A model generated the notes under the pieces. The model did not search any database. It saw only the letters and a list, made by a program, of their open reading frames with translations, and was not told the DNA's origin. A DNA stretch of 64,000 bases, taken from the NCBI RefSeq assembly GCF_002007205.1, contig NZ_LAZS01000012.1, positions 992,001-1,056,000 on the forward strand, written 5' to 3'. Shown in pieces: positions 46,872 to 56,588 of the stretch (position 1 is its first letter; every line of letters begins with the position of its first letter). The translations under genes were made by a program, and so were the position numbers. Source of the stretch: Ensifer adhaerens. GTDB taxonomy: Bacteria > Pseudomonadota > Alphaproteobacteria > Rhizobiales > Rhizobiaceae.

Positions 46872-48485
46872 ATGAACGACTCCAAGCTGACGAACTGGAC
46901 CAGTGCCGACGATACCATGGTCGAACGCGCAATCCGCAGCGGTGCGACACGCCGTGAACTCCTGCAACTGCTTCTAGCCGGTGGCGTCGCCGCCGCCGCT
47001 GGCGGCACCATCCTCGGCCGGGCAACCAGCGCCATCGCCGCCACGCCCGTCTCCGGCGGCAACCTTAAGGCCGCCGGTTGGTCATCTTCCACAGCCGACA
47101 CGCTCGACCCTGCCAAGGCTTCGCTTTCCACCGATTATGTTCGGTGCTGCGCCTTCTATAACCGCCTCACCTACATTCAGGCGGATGGCACTCCGCGGAT
47201 GGAACTTGCAGAATCGATTGAAAGCAAGGATGCGAAGGTCTGGACGATCAGATTACGCAGCGGCGTCACCTTCCATGATGGCAAGCCACTGACCGCGGAG
47301 GATGTGGTCTTCTCCATGAAGCGCCATCTCGATCCGGCAGTCGGCTCGAAGGTCGCAAAGATTGCCAAGCAGATGACGGGCTTCAAGGCCGTCGACAAAC
47401 TGACGGTCGAGATCACGCTGGAAAACCCGAACGGTGATCTGCCAACGATCCTCGGCATGCACCACTTCATGATCGTTGCCGATGGCACGACCGACTTCTC
47501 GAAGGGCAACGGTACCGGTCCTTTCGTGCGCGAGGTTTTCGAGCCCGGCGTCCGCTCCGTAGGTCTCAAAAACAAGAACTATTGGAAGCCTAACCTGCCG
47601 AATATCGACTCTTTCGAGTTCTTCGCGATTGGAGAGGACAATGCGCGCATCAACGCGCTTCTCTCCGGCGACATCCATCTCGCCGCCAACATCAATCCGC
47701 GCTCTGTGCGCCTGATAGACGGTAAGGAGGGCTTCTTCCTCTTGAAGACCACTGGCGGCAACTACACGAACCTCAACATCCGCCTGGACCTCAGCCCTGG
47801 TGACAAGAGTGGCTTCGTGGAGGGCATGAAGTACCTCGTCAACCGTGAGCAGATCCAGAAGTCTGCTTTGCGCGGACTTGGCGAAATCGCCAATGACCAA
47901 CCCATCTCGCCAGCGAACTTCTATTTTAATCCCGACCTCAAGCCGAAGGCCTTTGATCCGGATAAAGCAAGATTCCTCTTCGAAAAGGCCGGCCTACTGG
48001 GTCAATCTATCCCGATTGTCGCGTCGGACGCGGCGAACTCGGCCATCGACATGGCCATGATCGTGCAGGCGGCCGGCGCAGAAATCGGCATGAAGTTCGA
48101 CGTCCAGCGCGTACCCCCCGATGGCTATTGGGATAATTACTGGCTGAAGTCACCGGTCCACTTCGGTAACATCAACGCGCGCCCCACCCCGGACATCCTG
48201 TTCTCGCTTCTCTACGCATCCGATGCTCCGTGGAATGAGAGCCAATTTAAGTCTGAAAAATTCGACCGGATGCTGCTCGAGGCACGCGGATCGCTCGACC
48301 AGGCCAAGCGTCGGGAAATCTACAACGAGATGCAGGTCATGGTGTCGGAAGAAGCTGGCACGATCGTTCCGGCTTACCTGGCCAACGTCGATGCGGTGTC
48401 CTCGAAGCTCAAGGGGCTCGAAACGAACCCGCTCGGCGGCATGATGGGCTATTCCTTCCCGGAATATACCTGGCTGGAAGCCTGA
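46872..48485 (+). CDS. Peptide/opine-type ABC transporter substrate-binding protein
   Basis: The 537-residue periplasmic protein belongs to SBP family 5 (DppA/OppA-like). A Tat-like signal (TRRELLQLLLAGGVAAAAGG, cleavage near AIAATP) precedes LDPAKASLSTDYVR, a region with SGVTFHDGKPLTAEDVVFS, and GTGPFVREVFEPG. Substrates of the family include peptides, opines, glutathione and nickel. The divergent catabolic genes around it point to an amino or acylated compound. A strong hairpin follows before the permease gene. Confidence 0.93.
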   Translation: MNDSKLTNWTSADDTMVERAIRSGATRRELLQLLLAGGVAAAAGGTILGRATSAIAATPVSGGNLKAAGWSSSTADTLDPAKASLSTDYVRCCAFYNRLTYIQADGTPRMELAESIESKDAKVWTIRLRSGVTFHDGKPLTAEDVVFSMKRHLDPAVGSKVAKIAKQMTGFKAVDKLTVEITLENPNGDLPTILGMHHFMIVADGTTDFSKGNGTGPFVREVFEPGVRSVGLKNKNYWKPNLPNIDSFEFFAIGEDNARINALLSGDIHLAANINPRSVRLIDGKEGFFLLKTTGGNYTNLNIRLDLSPGDKSGFVEGMKYLVNREQIQKSALRGLGEIANDQPISPANFYFNPDLKPKAFDPDKARFLFEKAGLLGQSIPIVASDAANSAIDMAMIVQAAGAEIGMKFDVQRVPPDGYWDNYWLKSPVHFGNINARPTPDILFSLLYASDAPWNESQFKSEKFDRMLLEARGSLDQAKRREIYNEMQVMVSEEAGTIVPAYLANVDAVSSKLKGLETNPLGGMMGYSFPEYTWLEA

Positions 48486-48493
48486 TCACCAAG

Positions 48494-48520
48494 GGACCGG
48501 GAGGGGACTCCTCCCGGTCC
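48494..48520 (+). terminator. Hairpin between the binding-protein and permease genes
   Basis: GGACCGGGAGG pairs perfectly with CCTCCCGGTCC around GGACT. There is no T-run. Such hairpins in ABC operons protect the upstream mRNA 3' end and lower expression of the downstream permeases relative to the binding protein. Confidence 0.7.
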
Positions 48521-48574
48521 ATCCTCCCATTCTCGTGATAAACTGTCGGCCAACCGCCGACGGGAGGTTCAATC

Positions 48575-49525
48575 ATGACAAATCCGGCTCTGCCTCTCAT
48601 TGCCAGTCGGCTCGTTATATCGGCCATTACTCTGCTAATCGTCTCAGTCGCAGTGTTTTTCGCCACGACGATGCTGCCTGGCGATACGGCGACGATCCTG
48701 CTCGGCCAAGCCGCGACCCCTGAGGCGGTTGCCGGTCTGCGCAAAGCCATGCACCTCGACGAACCAGCTGTCCTGCGCTTTCTCTATTGGGCTGGTGGAT
48801 TGCTGTCTGGCGACCTCGGCACATCCTATGCCAACGATATGCCAATCGCGGATTTGATAGCTGGTCGTTTCGTCAGTTCAATGAAGCTTGCGGGTATCAC
48901 TGCGCTCGTTTCCGTCCCACTGGCACTCACTCTCGGCATCACCGCCGCCATGCTCAAGGGCTCGCTCTACGACCGTGCCGTTACCGTGTTGACGATTGGC
49001 ATCATTTCCGTGCCGGAATTCATGATCGCGACATCCGCGGTGCTTTTCTTCGCCGTCTATCTCCAGTGGCTGCCCGCCATCTCCTTTGCAAATGAAACCG
49101 TGACCTGGAGCGATGTCTTGCGCGTCTATGCGATGCCAGTCCTCACGCTCACCTTTGGTGTGGCATCGCAAATGATCCGCATGACGCGAGCAGCCGTTGT
49201 CGAGACGCTCAACACACCCTACGCAGAAATGGCTCTGCTGAAGGGAGCGTCTCGCGGCCGCGTGGTGCTGCGTCATGCTCTGCCGAACGCGGTAGGCCCA
49301 ATCGTCAACGCTATCGCGCTGTCGCTCTCCAATCTCGTCGGCGGCGTGATTATCGTCGAAACTATCTTCAACTACCCTGGCATCGCCAAGCTTATGGTCG
49401 ATGCGGTCGCGACGCGCGATCTGCCCTTGATCCAAAGCTGCGCCATGGTCTTCTGTGTCGGCTATCTGATCTTGATAACAGCAGCCGATGTTATCGCCAT
49501 TCTTGCCAATCCGAGGCTGCGATGA
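48575..49525 (+). CDS. Peptide-type ABC transporter permease (DppB-like)
   Basis: The 316-residue inner-membrane protein has about six helices and the DppB-type coupling loop MIRMTRAAVVETLNTPYAEM and LLKGASRGRVVLRHALPNA (EAA motif). GGGAGG precedes the ATG. The stop overlaps the start of the next permease gene by four bases. It should form half the translocation channel for the preceding binding protein's ligand. Confidence 0.95.
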   Translation: MTNPALPLIASRLVISAITLLIVSVAVFFATTMLPGDTATILLGQAATPEAVAGLRKAMHLDEPAVLRFLYWAGGLLSGDLGTSYANDMPIADLIAGRFVSSMKLAGITALVSVPLALTLGITAAMLKGSLYDRAVTVLTIGIISVPEFMIATSAVLFFAVYLQWLPAISFANETVTWSDVLRVYAMPVLTLTFGVASQMIRMTRAAVVETLNTPYAEMALLKGASRGRVVLRHALPNAVGPIVNAIALSLSNLVGGVIIVETIFNYPGIAKLMVDAVATRDLPLIQSCAMVFCVGYLILITAADVIAILANPRLR

Positions 49526-50373
49526 CCACGATCGAAACTCCGGCGGCAAAGAGCCGCAAACCCGCCTACCGCACGAACCTGGTTGGTTTGGTCGGCATGG
49601 CGATCATAGCCTTTTGGGCGATCATCGCCCTCATCGCCCCTTGGATCATCCCCTACCCCGTCGGGGAGATCGTCGATCTCGACTACTTTGGCCCGATAAG
49701 CCAGCAGTTTTGGATTGGCTCGGACTATCTCGGCCGCGACATGCTCTCGCGCATCCTGATGGGCGCCCGGTACACGGTCGGCATTTCACTCGTCGCAGTG
49801 TCCATCTCCTGCTTCTGTGGCGTCGTTCTCGGAATGATCGCAGCGGTTTCGGGCGGCTGGTTGGATACACTGTTGAGCCGCTTCCTCGACGCGATGAACT
49901 CGATCCCGAGCAAGCTGTTTGGCCTCGTGGTCGTTGCCGCCGTCGGCTCGTCTATACCCGTGCTCGTGCTGACTCTCGCCATCATCTATATCCCTGGCGC
50001 ATTCCGCTTCGCCCGTGCACTCGCGGTCAATATCAATACGATGGATTTCATAACGGTCGCCAGGACACGCGGTGAAGGCACGCTCTACCTGATCACGTCC
50101 GAAATTCTGCCCAACATCATTGGGCCGGTTCTCGCGGATCTGGGCTTGCGCTTCGTCTTCATCGTGCTGCTGCTCTCGGGCCTTTCCTTTCTGGGTCTGG
50201 GCGTCCAGCCGCCCTACGCGGACTGGGGTGCCCTGGTTCGCGAAAATATCGGTGGCCTGCCCTTCGGCGCTCCCGCGGTAATCTTTCCCTCGATCGCCAT
50301 CGCCACTCTCACGGTAAGCGTCAACCTGCTGATCGACAACCTTCCTCAGAAAATCCGAGACCGGAGCGAATGA
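49522..50373 (+). CDS. Peptide-type ABC transporter permease (DppC-like)
   Basis: The 283-residue permease has the DppC N-terminal helix (LVGLVGMAIIAFWAIIALI), FWIGSDYLGRDMLSR, and the coupling loop FITVARTRGEGTLYLITSEI with LPN. It overlaps the preceding and following genes by four bases each, so it is strictly coupled. It forms the second half of the channel. Confidence 0.95.
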   Translation: MTTIETPAAKSRKPAYRTNLVGLVGMAIIAFWAIIALIAPWIIPYPVGEIVDLDYFGPISQQFWIGSDYLGRDMLSRILMGARYTVGISLVAVSISCFCGVVLGMIAAVSGGWLDTLLSRFLDAMNSIPSKLFGLVVVAAVGSSIPVLVLTLAIIYIPGAFRFARALAVNINTMDFITVARTRGEGTLYLITSEILPNIIGPVLADLGLRFVFIVLLLSGLSFLGLGVQPPYADWGALVRENIGGLPFGAPAVIFPSIAIATLTVSVNLLIDNLPQKIRDRSE

Positions 50374-52028
50374 TGACCAATCTCGTCGAAATCCGTGATC
50401 TGAAGGTCGAAGCCAAAACGGACTCTGGCCGTATAGTGGAAATCATCCGGGGCGTTAGCTTCGATGTGCAGGAGGGAGAGATCGTCGCCCTGATCGGGGA
50501 AAGCGGCTCGGGAAAGACGACGATCGCCCTGACCTTGCTCGGCCATACGCGCGCCGGCTGTCGCATCAGCGGTGGTTCCGTCGCTCTTGCCGGTCAGGAC
50601 ATGGCGCGCCTGCCCGAGCGCAAGAGGGCAAGCGTTCGCGGCACCCAAGTCTCCTACGTTCCGCAAAGTGCAGCTGCAGCCTTCAACCCGGCTCAGACGA
50701 TTATGGAGCAGGTCATCGAGGTAACGCGGATCCACGACTTGATGTCGGCCGACGCTGCCCGCGCCCGCGCGACCGATCTCTTCAAGGCACTCTCACTCCC
50801 CAATCCGGAAACAATTGGTGATCGCTATCCGCATCAAGTCTCGGGCGGGCAGCTGCAACGCCTCTCCGCCGCGATGGCGCTGATCGGCGACCCAAAAATC
50901 GTGATCTTCGACGAGCCGACGACCGCGCTCGATGTGACGACCCAGATCGAGGTGCTACGTGCCTTCAAGTCCGTCATGCGCAAGAGCCGCATCGCCGGCG
51001 TCTATGTCTCGCATGACCTCGCGGTCGTTGCGCAGATAGCCGATCGCATTGTGGTCCTGAAGGGTGGAGAACTCCAGGAGATTGGCAGCACCGAGCAGAT
51101 CCTGAATAGTCCGCAGCACCCCTACACCAAACAACTGCTCGGCGCCTTCAAGCAGGCGGCACGTGCCGCGTCAACCGCGTCGCAGGAAGGCCGCCCTCTG
51201 CTAGAGGTTCAGGATCTCGTGGCGGGTTATGGACCGATGCAAACCGACGGTACACCCCTGATCAAAGCGCTGCGTTCGGTCAGCCTCAAGGTTGAGCGCG
51301 GGCGCAATCTCGGGATCATCGGAGAATCGGGCTGCGGCAAGTCCACGCTCGCCCGCACCATCGCCGGTATTCTCCCCGCCGTGAGCGGCGCAATCACCTT
51401 CGACGGAAAGCCACTCGCGCCGGCCGCGCACGCGCGCACGCGCGAGGAGTTGCGCGAACTGCAGATCGTATTCCAGTATGCCGATACGGCACTTAACCCG
51501 GCCAAATCGATCAGCGACATACTCGGCCGGCCGCTGTCGTTCTACCATGGCATGGCGGGGGAAAAGCGCGCGCGGCGCGTTGATGAGCTGCTGGACATGG
51601 TGCGCTTGCCGCGGGCATTGAAGCATCGCCGCCCTGCTGAACTCTCCGGCGGTCAGAAGCAACGCGTCAACTTCGCCCGCGCCCTCGCGGCGGAGCCGAA
51701 ATTGATCCTCTGCGATGAAGTAACTTCGGCTCTCGACACGGTGGTCGCCGCCGCCGTTATCGACCTCCTGAAGGAGCTGCAACGCGAGCTTTCGCTCTCC
51801 TACATTTTCATCAGTCATGACCTCTCCGTCGTGGAAGCGATATGCGACGAAGTGGCGGTCATGTACGCGGGTGAGAAGATTGAACAGCTGCCGCCGTCCG
51901 CGATGGGGAGCGGGGCGAGCCATCCCTATTCCAAACTGCTGTTTTCTTCCGTGCCCAAGCTTGATCCTACCTGGCTAGACAGTCTCAAACAGGATCCGGA
52001 ATTGCTCAGCGCTTTTAGCGGGCGGTAA
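50370..52028 (+). CDS. Fused double ATPase of the peptide-type ABC transporter (DppD-DppF)
   Basis: The 552-residue protein fuses two peptide-type ATPase domains. The first has GESGSGKT at 43-50, QVSGGQLQRLSAAMALI and IVIFDEPTTALDV. The second begins near residue 275 with GESGCGKS, LSGGQKQRVNFARALA and LILCDEVTSALDT. Note CDEVTSALD rather than DEPTSALD in the second Walker B. The gene starts within the permease stop (ATGA). The next 170 bases include a small hairpin (52018-52035) before the convergent Lrp gene. Confidence 0.94.
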   Translation: MMTNLVEIRDLKVEAKTDSGRIVEIIRGVSFDVQEGEIVALIGESGSGKTTIALTLLGHTRAGCRISGGSVALAGQDMARLPERKRASVRGTQVSYVPQSAAAAFNPAQTIMEQVIEVTRIHDLMSADAARARATDLFKALSLPNPETIGDRYPHQVSGGQLQRLSAAMALIGDPKIVIFDEPTTALDVTTQIEVLRAFKSVMRKSRIAGVYVSHDLAVVAQIADRIVVLKGGELQEIGSTEQILNSPQHPYTKQLLGAFKQAARAASTASQEGRPLLEVQDLVAGYGPMQTDGTPLIKALRSVSLKVERGRNLGIIGESGCGKSTLARTIAGILPAVSGAITFDGKPLAPAAHARTREELRELQIVFQYADTALNPAKSISDILGRPLSFYHGMAGEKRARRVDELLDMVRLPRALKHRRPAELSGGQKQRVNFARALAAEPKLILCDEVTSALDTVVAAAVIDLLKELQRELSLSYIFISHDLSVVEAICDEVAVMYAGEKIEQLPPSAMGSGASHPYSKLLFSSVPKLDPTWLDSLKQDPELLSAFSGR

Positions 52029-52198
52029 CGCCCGCAAAGCCTACAACAAGGGCATTGAAGCATGTCTCCTAGAAGTACGCAGCGTTCTGCGCGACATTGC
52101 AATGTTTAACGACTTGTAGCGCGAGGGTCGCGTAGTTCGCGACCTGCATGACGGTCACTGCCCTATCCTAGGAAGAGTGTCCCCGCTTTGCGGAGACC

Positions 52199-52675
52199 TC
52201 AGAGAGGAAACAGGCTCGTTAATGGCAGGTGCGAGCGAACGATAGGCGATTTCAGCACTACGAAACTGAAATATTTGTCGATCCCAATATCCATGTCAGT
52301 CAAGCGCTCCATAATCTCCTGATACTCGGCGATGCCACTCGTAACGAACTTGATCAGGTAATCGTAGCCACCGGAAATCAGGTGGCATTCGATGACAGAA
52401 TCGATCTTCTCGACGGTTGTTAGAAATCGAGCGAAATCGATTTGACGGTGGTTCTTCAGCGTCACTTCCGTGAAGACCGTCATGGTCTGGCCGAGCTTGG
52501 CCGTGTTGATATGCGCGGAGTAGCCGTCGATGTAACCTTCTGCCTGCAGCTTCTTCATGCGCATCAGGCACGGACTAGGCGAGAGATTGACCAATTCGGC
52601 GAGCTCGACATTGGTAATGCGCCCATTCTTCTGCAGTTCATAAAGAATTTTGATGTCGATCCGGTCGAGCTTCAT
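52199..52675 (-). CDS. Lrp/AsnC-family transcriptional regulator
   Basis: The 158-residue protein has an N-terminal HTH (LDRIDIKILYELQKNGRITN, LAELVNLSPSPCLMRMKKL) and a RAM ligand domain (LISGGYDYLIKFVTSG). These regulators sense amino acids and often control amino acid uptake and breakdown. It diverges from the FAD oxidase / cyclodeaminase / dehydratase genes and converges with the transporter, so it is a good candidate to control both. Residue use and length are typical. Confidence 0.93.
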   Translation of the reverse strand: MKLDRIDIKILYELQKNGRITNVELAELVNLSPSPCLMRMKKLQAEGYIDGYSAHINTAKLGQTMTVFTEVTLKNHRQIDFARFLTTVEKIDSVIECHLISGGYDYLIKFVTSGIAEYQEIMERLTDMDIGIDKYFSFVVLKSPIVRSHLPLTSLFPL

Positions 52676-52870
52676 ACGGCCTCTCAGCAGATTATGCTTC
52701 TTTCAAGATAGCACAGCCTTCAAGGAAGTCTAATTTAGTAGAAATCCGGCTGTCAGCATAAAAGGTTGTCGCGCACTTAAAATGCAGTCGATAATTCTGC
52801 TGTTTCAAAACGTGCAGCCACCGCTTGCGTGCGGTTGGGGTAAAATATCACTGCCTCGATGGAGATAGTG

Positions 52871-54196
52871 ATGCCCGCGCCCCTCGTTCGGATCGAAAGT
52901 TCAGACTCACAGCCCCAAACCGCCGATGCCGTGGTCATAGGCGGCGGCATTGTCGGGGTGTTTACCGCCTATTACCTCCTCAGGCGTGGACTGAACGTGG
53001 TCCTTGTTGAGAAGGGTCTGATCGGTGCAGAGCAATCAAGCCGGAACTGGGGATGGTGTCGGCAACAAAATCGTGACGCTCGCGAACTGCCGATCGCAAC
53101 CAAAAGCCTCGATCTCTGGGACCAGTTCGCCGCCGAAACGGGCGAAGATACCGGCTTTCGGCGCTGCGGGCTGCTCTATCTTTCCAACAGCCCCAGCGAA
53201 CTAGAGGGTTGGGCACGGTGGCGGGACTTTGCCCTTACCGTTGGCGTAACAACCCGTATGCTTTCGGCGGCCGAAGCAACCGAGCGTGGGGCGGCGACAG
53301 GTAAGCGCTGGACCGGCGGCGTCTTTTCTCCTTCGGATGGGACAGCCGATCCGTCAAAGGCTGCTCCGGCAGTGGCACGCGCCATTATCAAAGCCGGTGG
53401 CGCAGTCCTCCAGAATTGCGCTGCTCGCGGAATCGAGACAACCGGCGGAAGACTATCGGGCGTTGTCACAGAAAAAGGGACTATCCGAACGAAAATCGCC
53501 GTGCTTGCCGGTGGCGCCTGGGCCTCCTCCTTTTGCAACACGCTAGATATACGCTTTCCCCAAGCCTCAGTACGCTCGTCGATCCTATCCGTCGAGTCCG
53601 GCACCTCGGCGCTGCCGGATGCCCTCCACACCGCTGAGGTCTCAACGACCAGACGTGCCGACGGCAGCTACACGTTGGCGATCAGCGGACGGGCAAAGGT
53701 CGACGTAACGCCGCAACAACTGCGTTTTGCCCGATCCTTCATCCCGATGTTTGCACGCCGGTGGCGTAACCTTGCCCCTGGCGGACGCGAGGGCTGGCGC
53801 TCGGGCCATGAAACACTCAGCCGCTGGCGTCTCGACGCACCAACGCCAATGGAGCGCATGCGCATCCTGGATCCCGCCGTGGACGAAGGGACCATTTCCG
53901 AAATCCTTCGCCGAGCTCGCGCTTTGCTTCCCGGTCTCGCTAAGGCAAAAATCAGGGCGAAATGGGCTGGCTACATAGACAGCACACCAGACGGCGTTCC
54001 GGCCATTGGCGAAATTTCCAATATCCCCGGCTTCATCCTTGCGGCGGGCTTCAGCGGCCACGGATTCGGTATCGGTCCTGGCGCCGGTCACCTGATCGCC
54101 GACATCGTCACTGCATCTGATCCGATTGTTTCGCCCACGCCCTACCATCCGAACCGGTTCGCCGGAACGGCTTGGGGCAAAGTTGCTGAATTCTAG
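52871..54196 (+). CDS. FAD-dependent amino acid/amine oxidase (DadA/SolA-like)
   Basis: The protein (441 residues from 52871) has TADAVVIGGGIVGVFTAYYL, EQSSRNWGWCRQQNRDARE and the C-terminal FAD-binding ILAAGFSGHGFGIGPGAG. It is related to, but distinct from, the one at 42166. An ATG at 52859 is possible; 52871 is better placed after GGAG. DAO-family members of this kind oxidise D-amino acids, sarcosine or opine-like N-substituted amino acids. Cyclodeaminase- and dehydratase-like genes follow on the same strand, 47 bases and beyond. Confidence 0.9.
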   Translation: MPAPLVRIESSDSQPQTADAVVIGGGIVGVFTAYYLLRRGLNVVLVEKGLIGAEQSSRNWGWCRQQNRDARELPIATKSLDLWDQFAAETGEDTGFRRCGLLYLSNSPSELEGWARWRDFALTVGVTTRMLSAAEATERGAATGKRWTGGVFSPSDGTADPSKAAPAVARAIIKAGGAVLQNCAARGIETTGGRLSGVVTEKGTIRTKIAVLAGGAWASSFCNTLDIRFPQASVRSSILSVESGTSALPDALHTAEVSTTRRADGSYTLAISGRAKVDVTPQQLRFARSFIPMFARRWRNLAPGGREGWRSGHETLSRWRLDAPTPMERMRILDPAVDEGTISEILRRARALLPGLAKAKIRAKWAGYIDSTPDGVPAIGEISNIPGFILAAGFSGHGFGIGPGAGHLIADIVTASDPIVSPTPYHPNRFAGTAWGKVAEF

Positions 54197-54243
54197 ATAG
54201 CGAGCTGTTGTCAGTGAAATGACAACCAACTGGAGGGCTATGC

Positions 54244-55239
54244 ATGAAAACCTTGCTGCTGAAGAAAGAAGACGTCAGCCGGTTGATCTGCATGACCGAT
54301 GTTATCGGCGCGGTCGAAGAGGCCTACAAGGCTTTTAACAGCGGCCAAGTTGAACAACCCGACTACATGAGCATCCATCTCCCGCCGCCTCGAGGAGAGA
54401 TCGATTTCAAGCTCGGCTATAACAAAGTCAATGAAGTGATCTCCATGAAGGCATCATCCGGTGGTTTCGTCGATAACCCAACGGTCTATGGGCTACCGGG
54501 CGGCATGGGAACCATTCTCCTGTTCGATGCCAGAAATTGTGCATTGATGTGCATCATGGATGGAAGCCTGATCACTGGCCTTAGAACCGGCGCGGCTGGT
54601 GCTGTGTCAGTGAAAGCTCTGGCGAGAAAAGGTGCGACGAAGATCACATCGATCGGGACTGGCAACCAGGCGAGAATGCAGATCCGGGCAATCACCGAGG
54701 TCATGAAGGTTCAGGAAATCTACGCATGGGACAGCAACCCCGACACGCTCGGTAACTACAAGCGCGATATCGAAAGCGAGTACGGCATTCCGGTGGTCAT
54801 GGCCGGCTCAAAAAAGGAAGCGGTTGAGCATGCCGATATCTTGATCACAACCACCCGCGGCACGGGATCGCTTGTGGAAGCGCAATGGGTAAAGCCGGGT
54901 ACGCACATCGTCGCGATCGGCACGGATCAGCGCGGGAAACAGGAACTGGATCCCGCGATCTTCAAGAATGCCAAGCTCGTCGTCGATTCAATTTCGCAGT
55001 GCACCGAAAAGGGCGAAACGTGGCACCCCTTGCATAAGAAGATCATCACCAAAGACGACATTCACGGCGAAATTGGCGAAATATTGCTGGGTAAAAAATG
55101 CGGCAGAGAGAATGAGGAAGAAATAACGATCTTCGACTCTACGGGCATGGCGATACAAGACAACACCACCTCCGTTCAAATCTATAACAATGCCATGGAC
55201 CGGGATTTCGGAACACTGTTCGAATTCTTCGCTTCATAA
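54244..55239 (+). CDS. Ornithine cyclodeaminase / mu-crystallin-family protein
   Basis: The 331-residue protein has the family N-terminus ([15 protein letters not shown]), [32 protein letters not shown] and the Rossmann motif [18 protein letters not shown] precedes the ATG. Members deaminate ornithine to proline, or act as ketimine reductases, EutC-like ectoine enzymes or delta-pyrroline-carboxylate reductases. With the preceding oxidase and following dehydratase it likely works on an amino acid or imine. Confidence 0.88.
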   Translation: MKTLLLKKEDVSRLICMTDVIGAVEEAYKAFNSGQVEQPDYMSIHLPPPRGEIDFKLGYNKVNEVISMKASSGGFVDNPTVYGLPGGMGTILLFDARNCALMCIMDGSLITGLRTGAAGAVSVKALARKGATKITSIGTGNQARMQIRAITEVMKVQEIYAWDSNPDTLGNYKRDIESEYGIPVVMAGSKKEAVEHADILITTTRGTGSLVEAQWVKPGTHIVAIGTDQRGKQELDPAIFKNAKLVVDSISQCTEKGETWHPLHKKIITKDDIHGEIGEILLGKKCGRENEEEITIFDSTGMAIQDNTTSVQIYNNAMDRDFGTLFEFFAS

Positions 55240-55327
55240 CGGTTAGAGTTCATTTACTCTCGAAAACAAAGCATCGTGCCGATGGTCAAGAAACGCAATC
55301 CGCCAATCTGAGAGGGCGAGGAAAACT

Positions 55328-56293
55328 ATGCGCAACTACCCAACGATTGAGGATATTCGCCAAGCACGGGAAAGGCTTAGACCCCACATCAGACATACTC
55401 CGCTCTTGCGCGCAGATAAGATCGAAAAGGTCGTCGGTTGTCAGCTCTATCTCAAGCCCGAAACCCTGCAAGTTACGGGTGCGTTCAAAATTCGCGGCGC
55501 TTTAAACAAGGTCCTTTCGCTCCCCAGAGAAGAGATCGAATGCGGCATTATCGCAAGCTCCTCCGGCAACCATGCGCAGGGCCTCTCATATGCGGCCAGG
55601 ATGATGGGGGTCAAAGTAATACTGGTACTGCCAGTGACGACCCCGAAAATCAAGATTGCAAATACGGAGGCCCTCGGCGCAGAGGTGGTCCTTTTTGACG
55701 GCGATACCGCTGCAAGATGGCAAAAGGTCTACGAAATCGCCGAGGGAAACAACTATGCGGTGGTTCACGGCTTTGAAGACCCCTGCGTGATGGCGGGCCA
55801 AGGGACAATTGGGTGCGAGATACTCGACGATCTTGAAACCGTGGACACGGTTATTGTCCCCGTAGGCGGTGGAGGACTTATCTCAGGGATCGCAACAGCG
55901 ATAAAGGAAACAAAACCATCGGTGCGCGTCATCGGCGCAGAGCCTGCGTTGACACCGAAGTACTTTTACAGCCGGATTAACAAGGAACGGACATCGTTTC
56001 CATTGAAAAACACCATTGCGGATGGTTTGAGGATCAGTGTTCCGGGTCAGAATCCCTACCCGATCATAGAGAGGTACGTGGACGACATTGTTCTCGTTGA
56101 AGACGAGCACATTATCAAAGGCATGCGGACTCTCGCCTCGGACATGAAGCTTATCGCCGAGCCAGCAGCCGCGATCGGTGTCGGGGCTTTGCTGGCTGGC
56201 TCCATCGAAGTCCACAAGGATGAAAAAGTCTGCGCTCTATTGACCGGAGGGAACTGGGACCTGTGTGACCTCGCGAAGGTTTACGGGGAGTAA
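55328..56293 (+). CDS. Threonine ammonia-lyase / serine-threonine dehydratase-like PLP enzyme
   Basis: The 321-residue fold-type II PLP enzyme has TGAFKIRGALNKV (Schiff-base lysine), ASSSGNHAQGLSYAA and the phosphate-binding VGGGGLISG. No C-terminal regulatory ACT domain is present, as in catabolic enzymes and in EutB-type hydroxyectoine dehydratases. Paired with the cyclodeaminase-like gene it resembles an EutB-EutC arrangement. Threonine or a 3-hydroxyamino acid is the likely substrate class. Confidence 0.87.
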   Translation: MRNYPTIEDIRQARERLRPHIRHTPLLRADKIEKVVGCQLYLKPETLQVTGAFKIRGALNKVLSLPREEIECGIIASSSGNHAQGLSYAARMMGVKVILVLPVTTPKIKIANTEALGAEVVLFDGDTAARWQKVYEIAEGNNYAVVHGFEDPCVMAGQGTIGCEILDDLETVDTVIVPVGGGGLISGIATAIKETKPSVRVIGAEPALTPKYFYSRINKERTSFPLKNTIADGLRISVPGQNPYPIIERYVDDIVLVEDEHIIKGMRTLASDMKLIAEPAAAIGVGALLAGSIEVHKDEKVCALLTGGNWDLCDLAKVYGE

Positions 56294-56390
56294 CTTGGAC
56301 GCTTGGCGCGCCGACGGCCTCAGGGAATTCCTGGACGGAGATTAAATGCGCTTTCGACATCGTACCGAACTAGCTCAAAGCCACCGGAAG

Positions 56391-56490
56391 GCGCGCCCTG
56401 GTTTTCGAGCAGTTGAAAGAGCTTTGGTCTGCGGAACAGATCGCCGGTCGTCTCAAGATCTGCGTTCGCAATTATCCAATTGGAGCTAGT
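56391..56490 (+). mobile_element. IS30-family transposase fragment
   Basis: A frame reads FEQLKELWSAEQIAGRLKI, matching the W-S-x-EQIAGRL motif of IS30 transposases, with no start, catalytic DDE region or inverted repeats nearby. Probably the trace of an old insertion. The adjacent bases from 56294 to 56588 hold nothing else. Confidence 0.5.
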
Positions 56491-56588
56491 CTCCAGACTT
56501 CCCCGCGGTGACCGTGAATTGCCTCACTTCAGCCGCCTCTCAAAAGCGGAGCGCAATTTTGAGAAATGCAGCGTAAGGGATCGACCAG

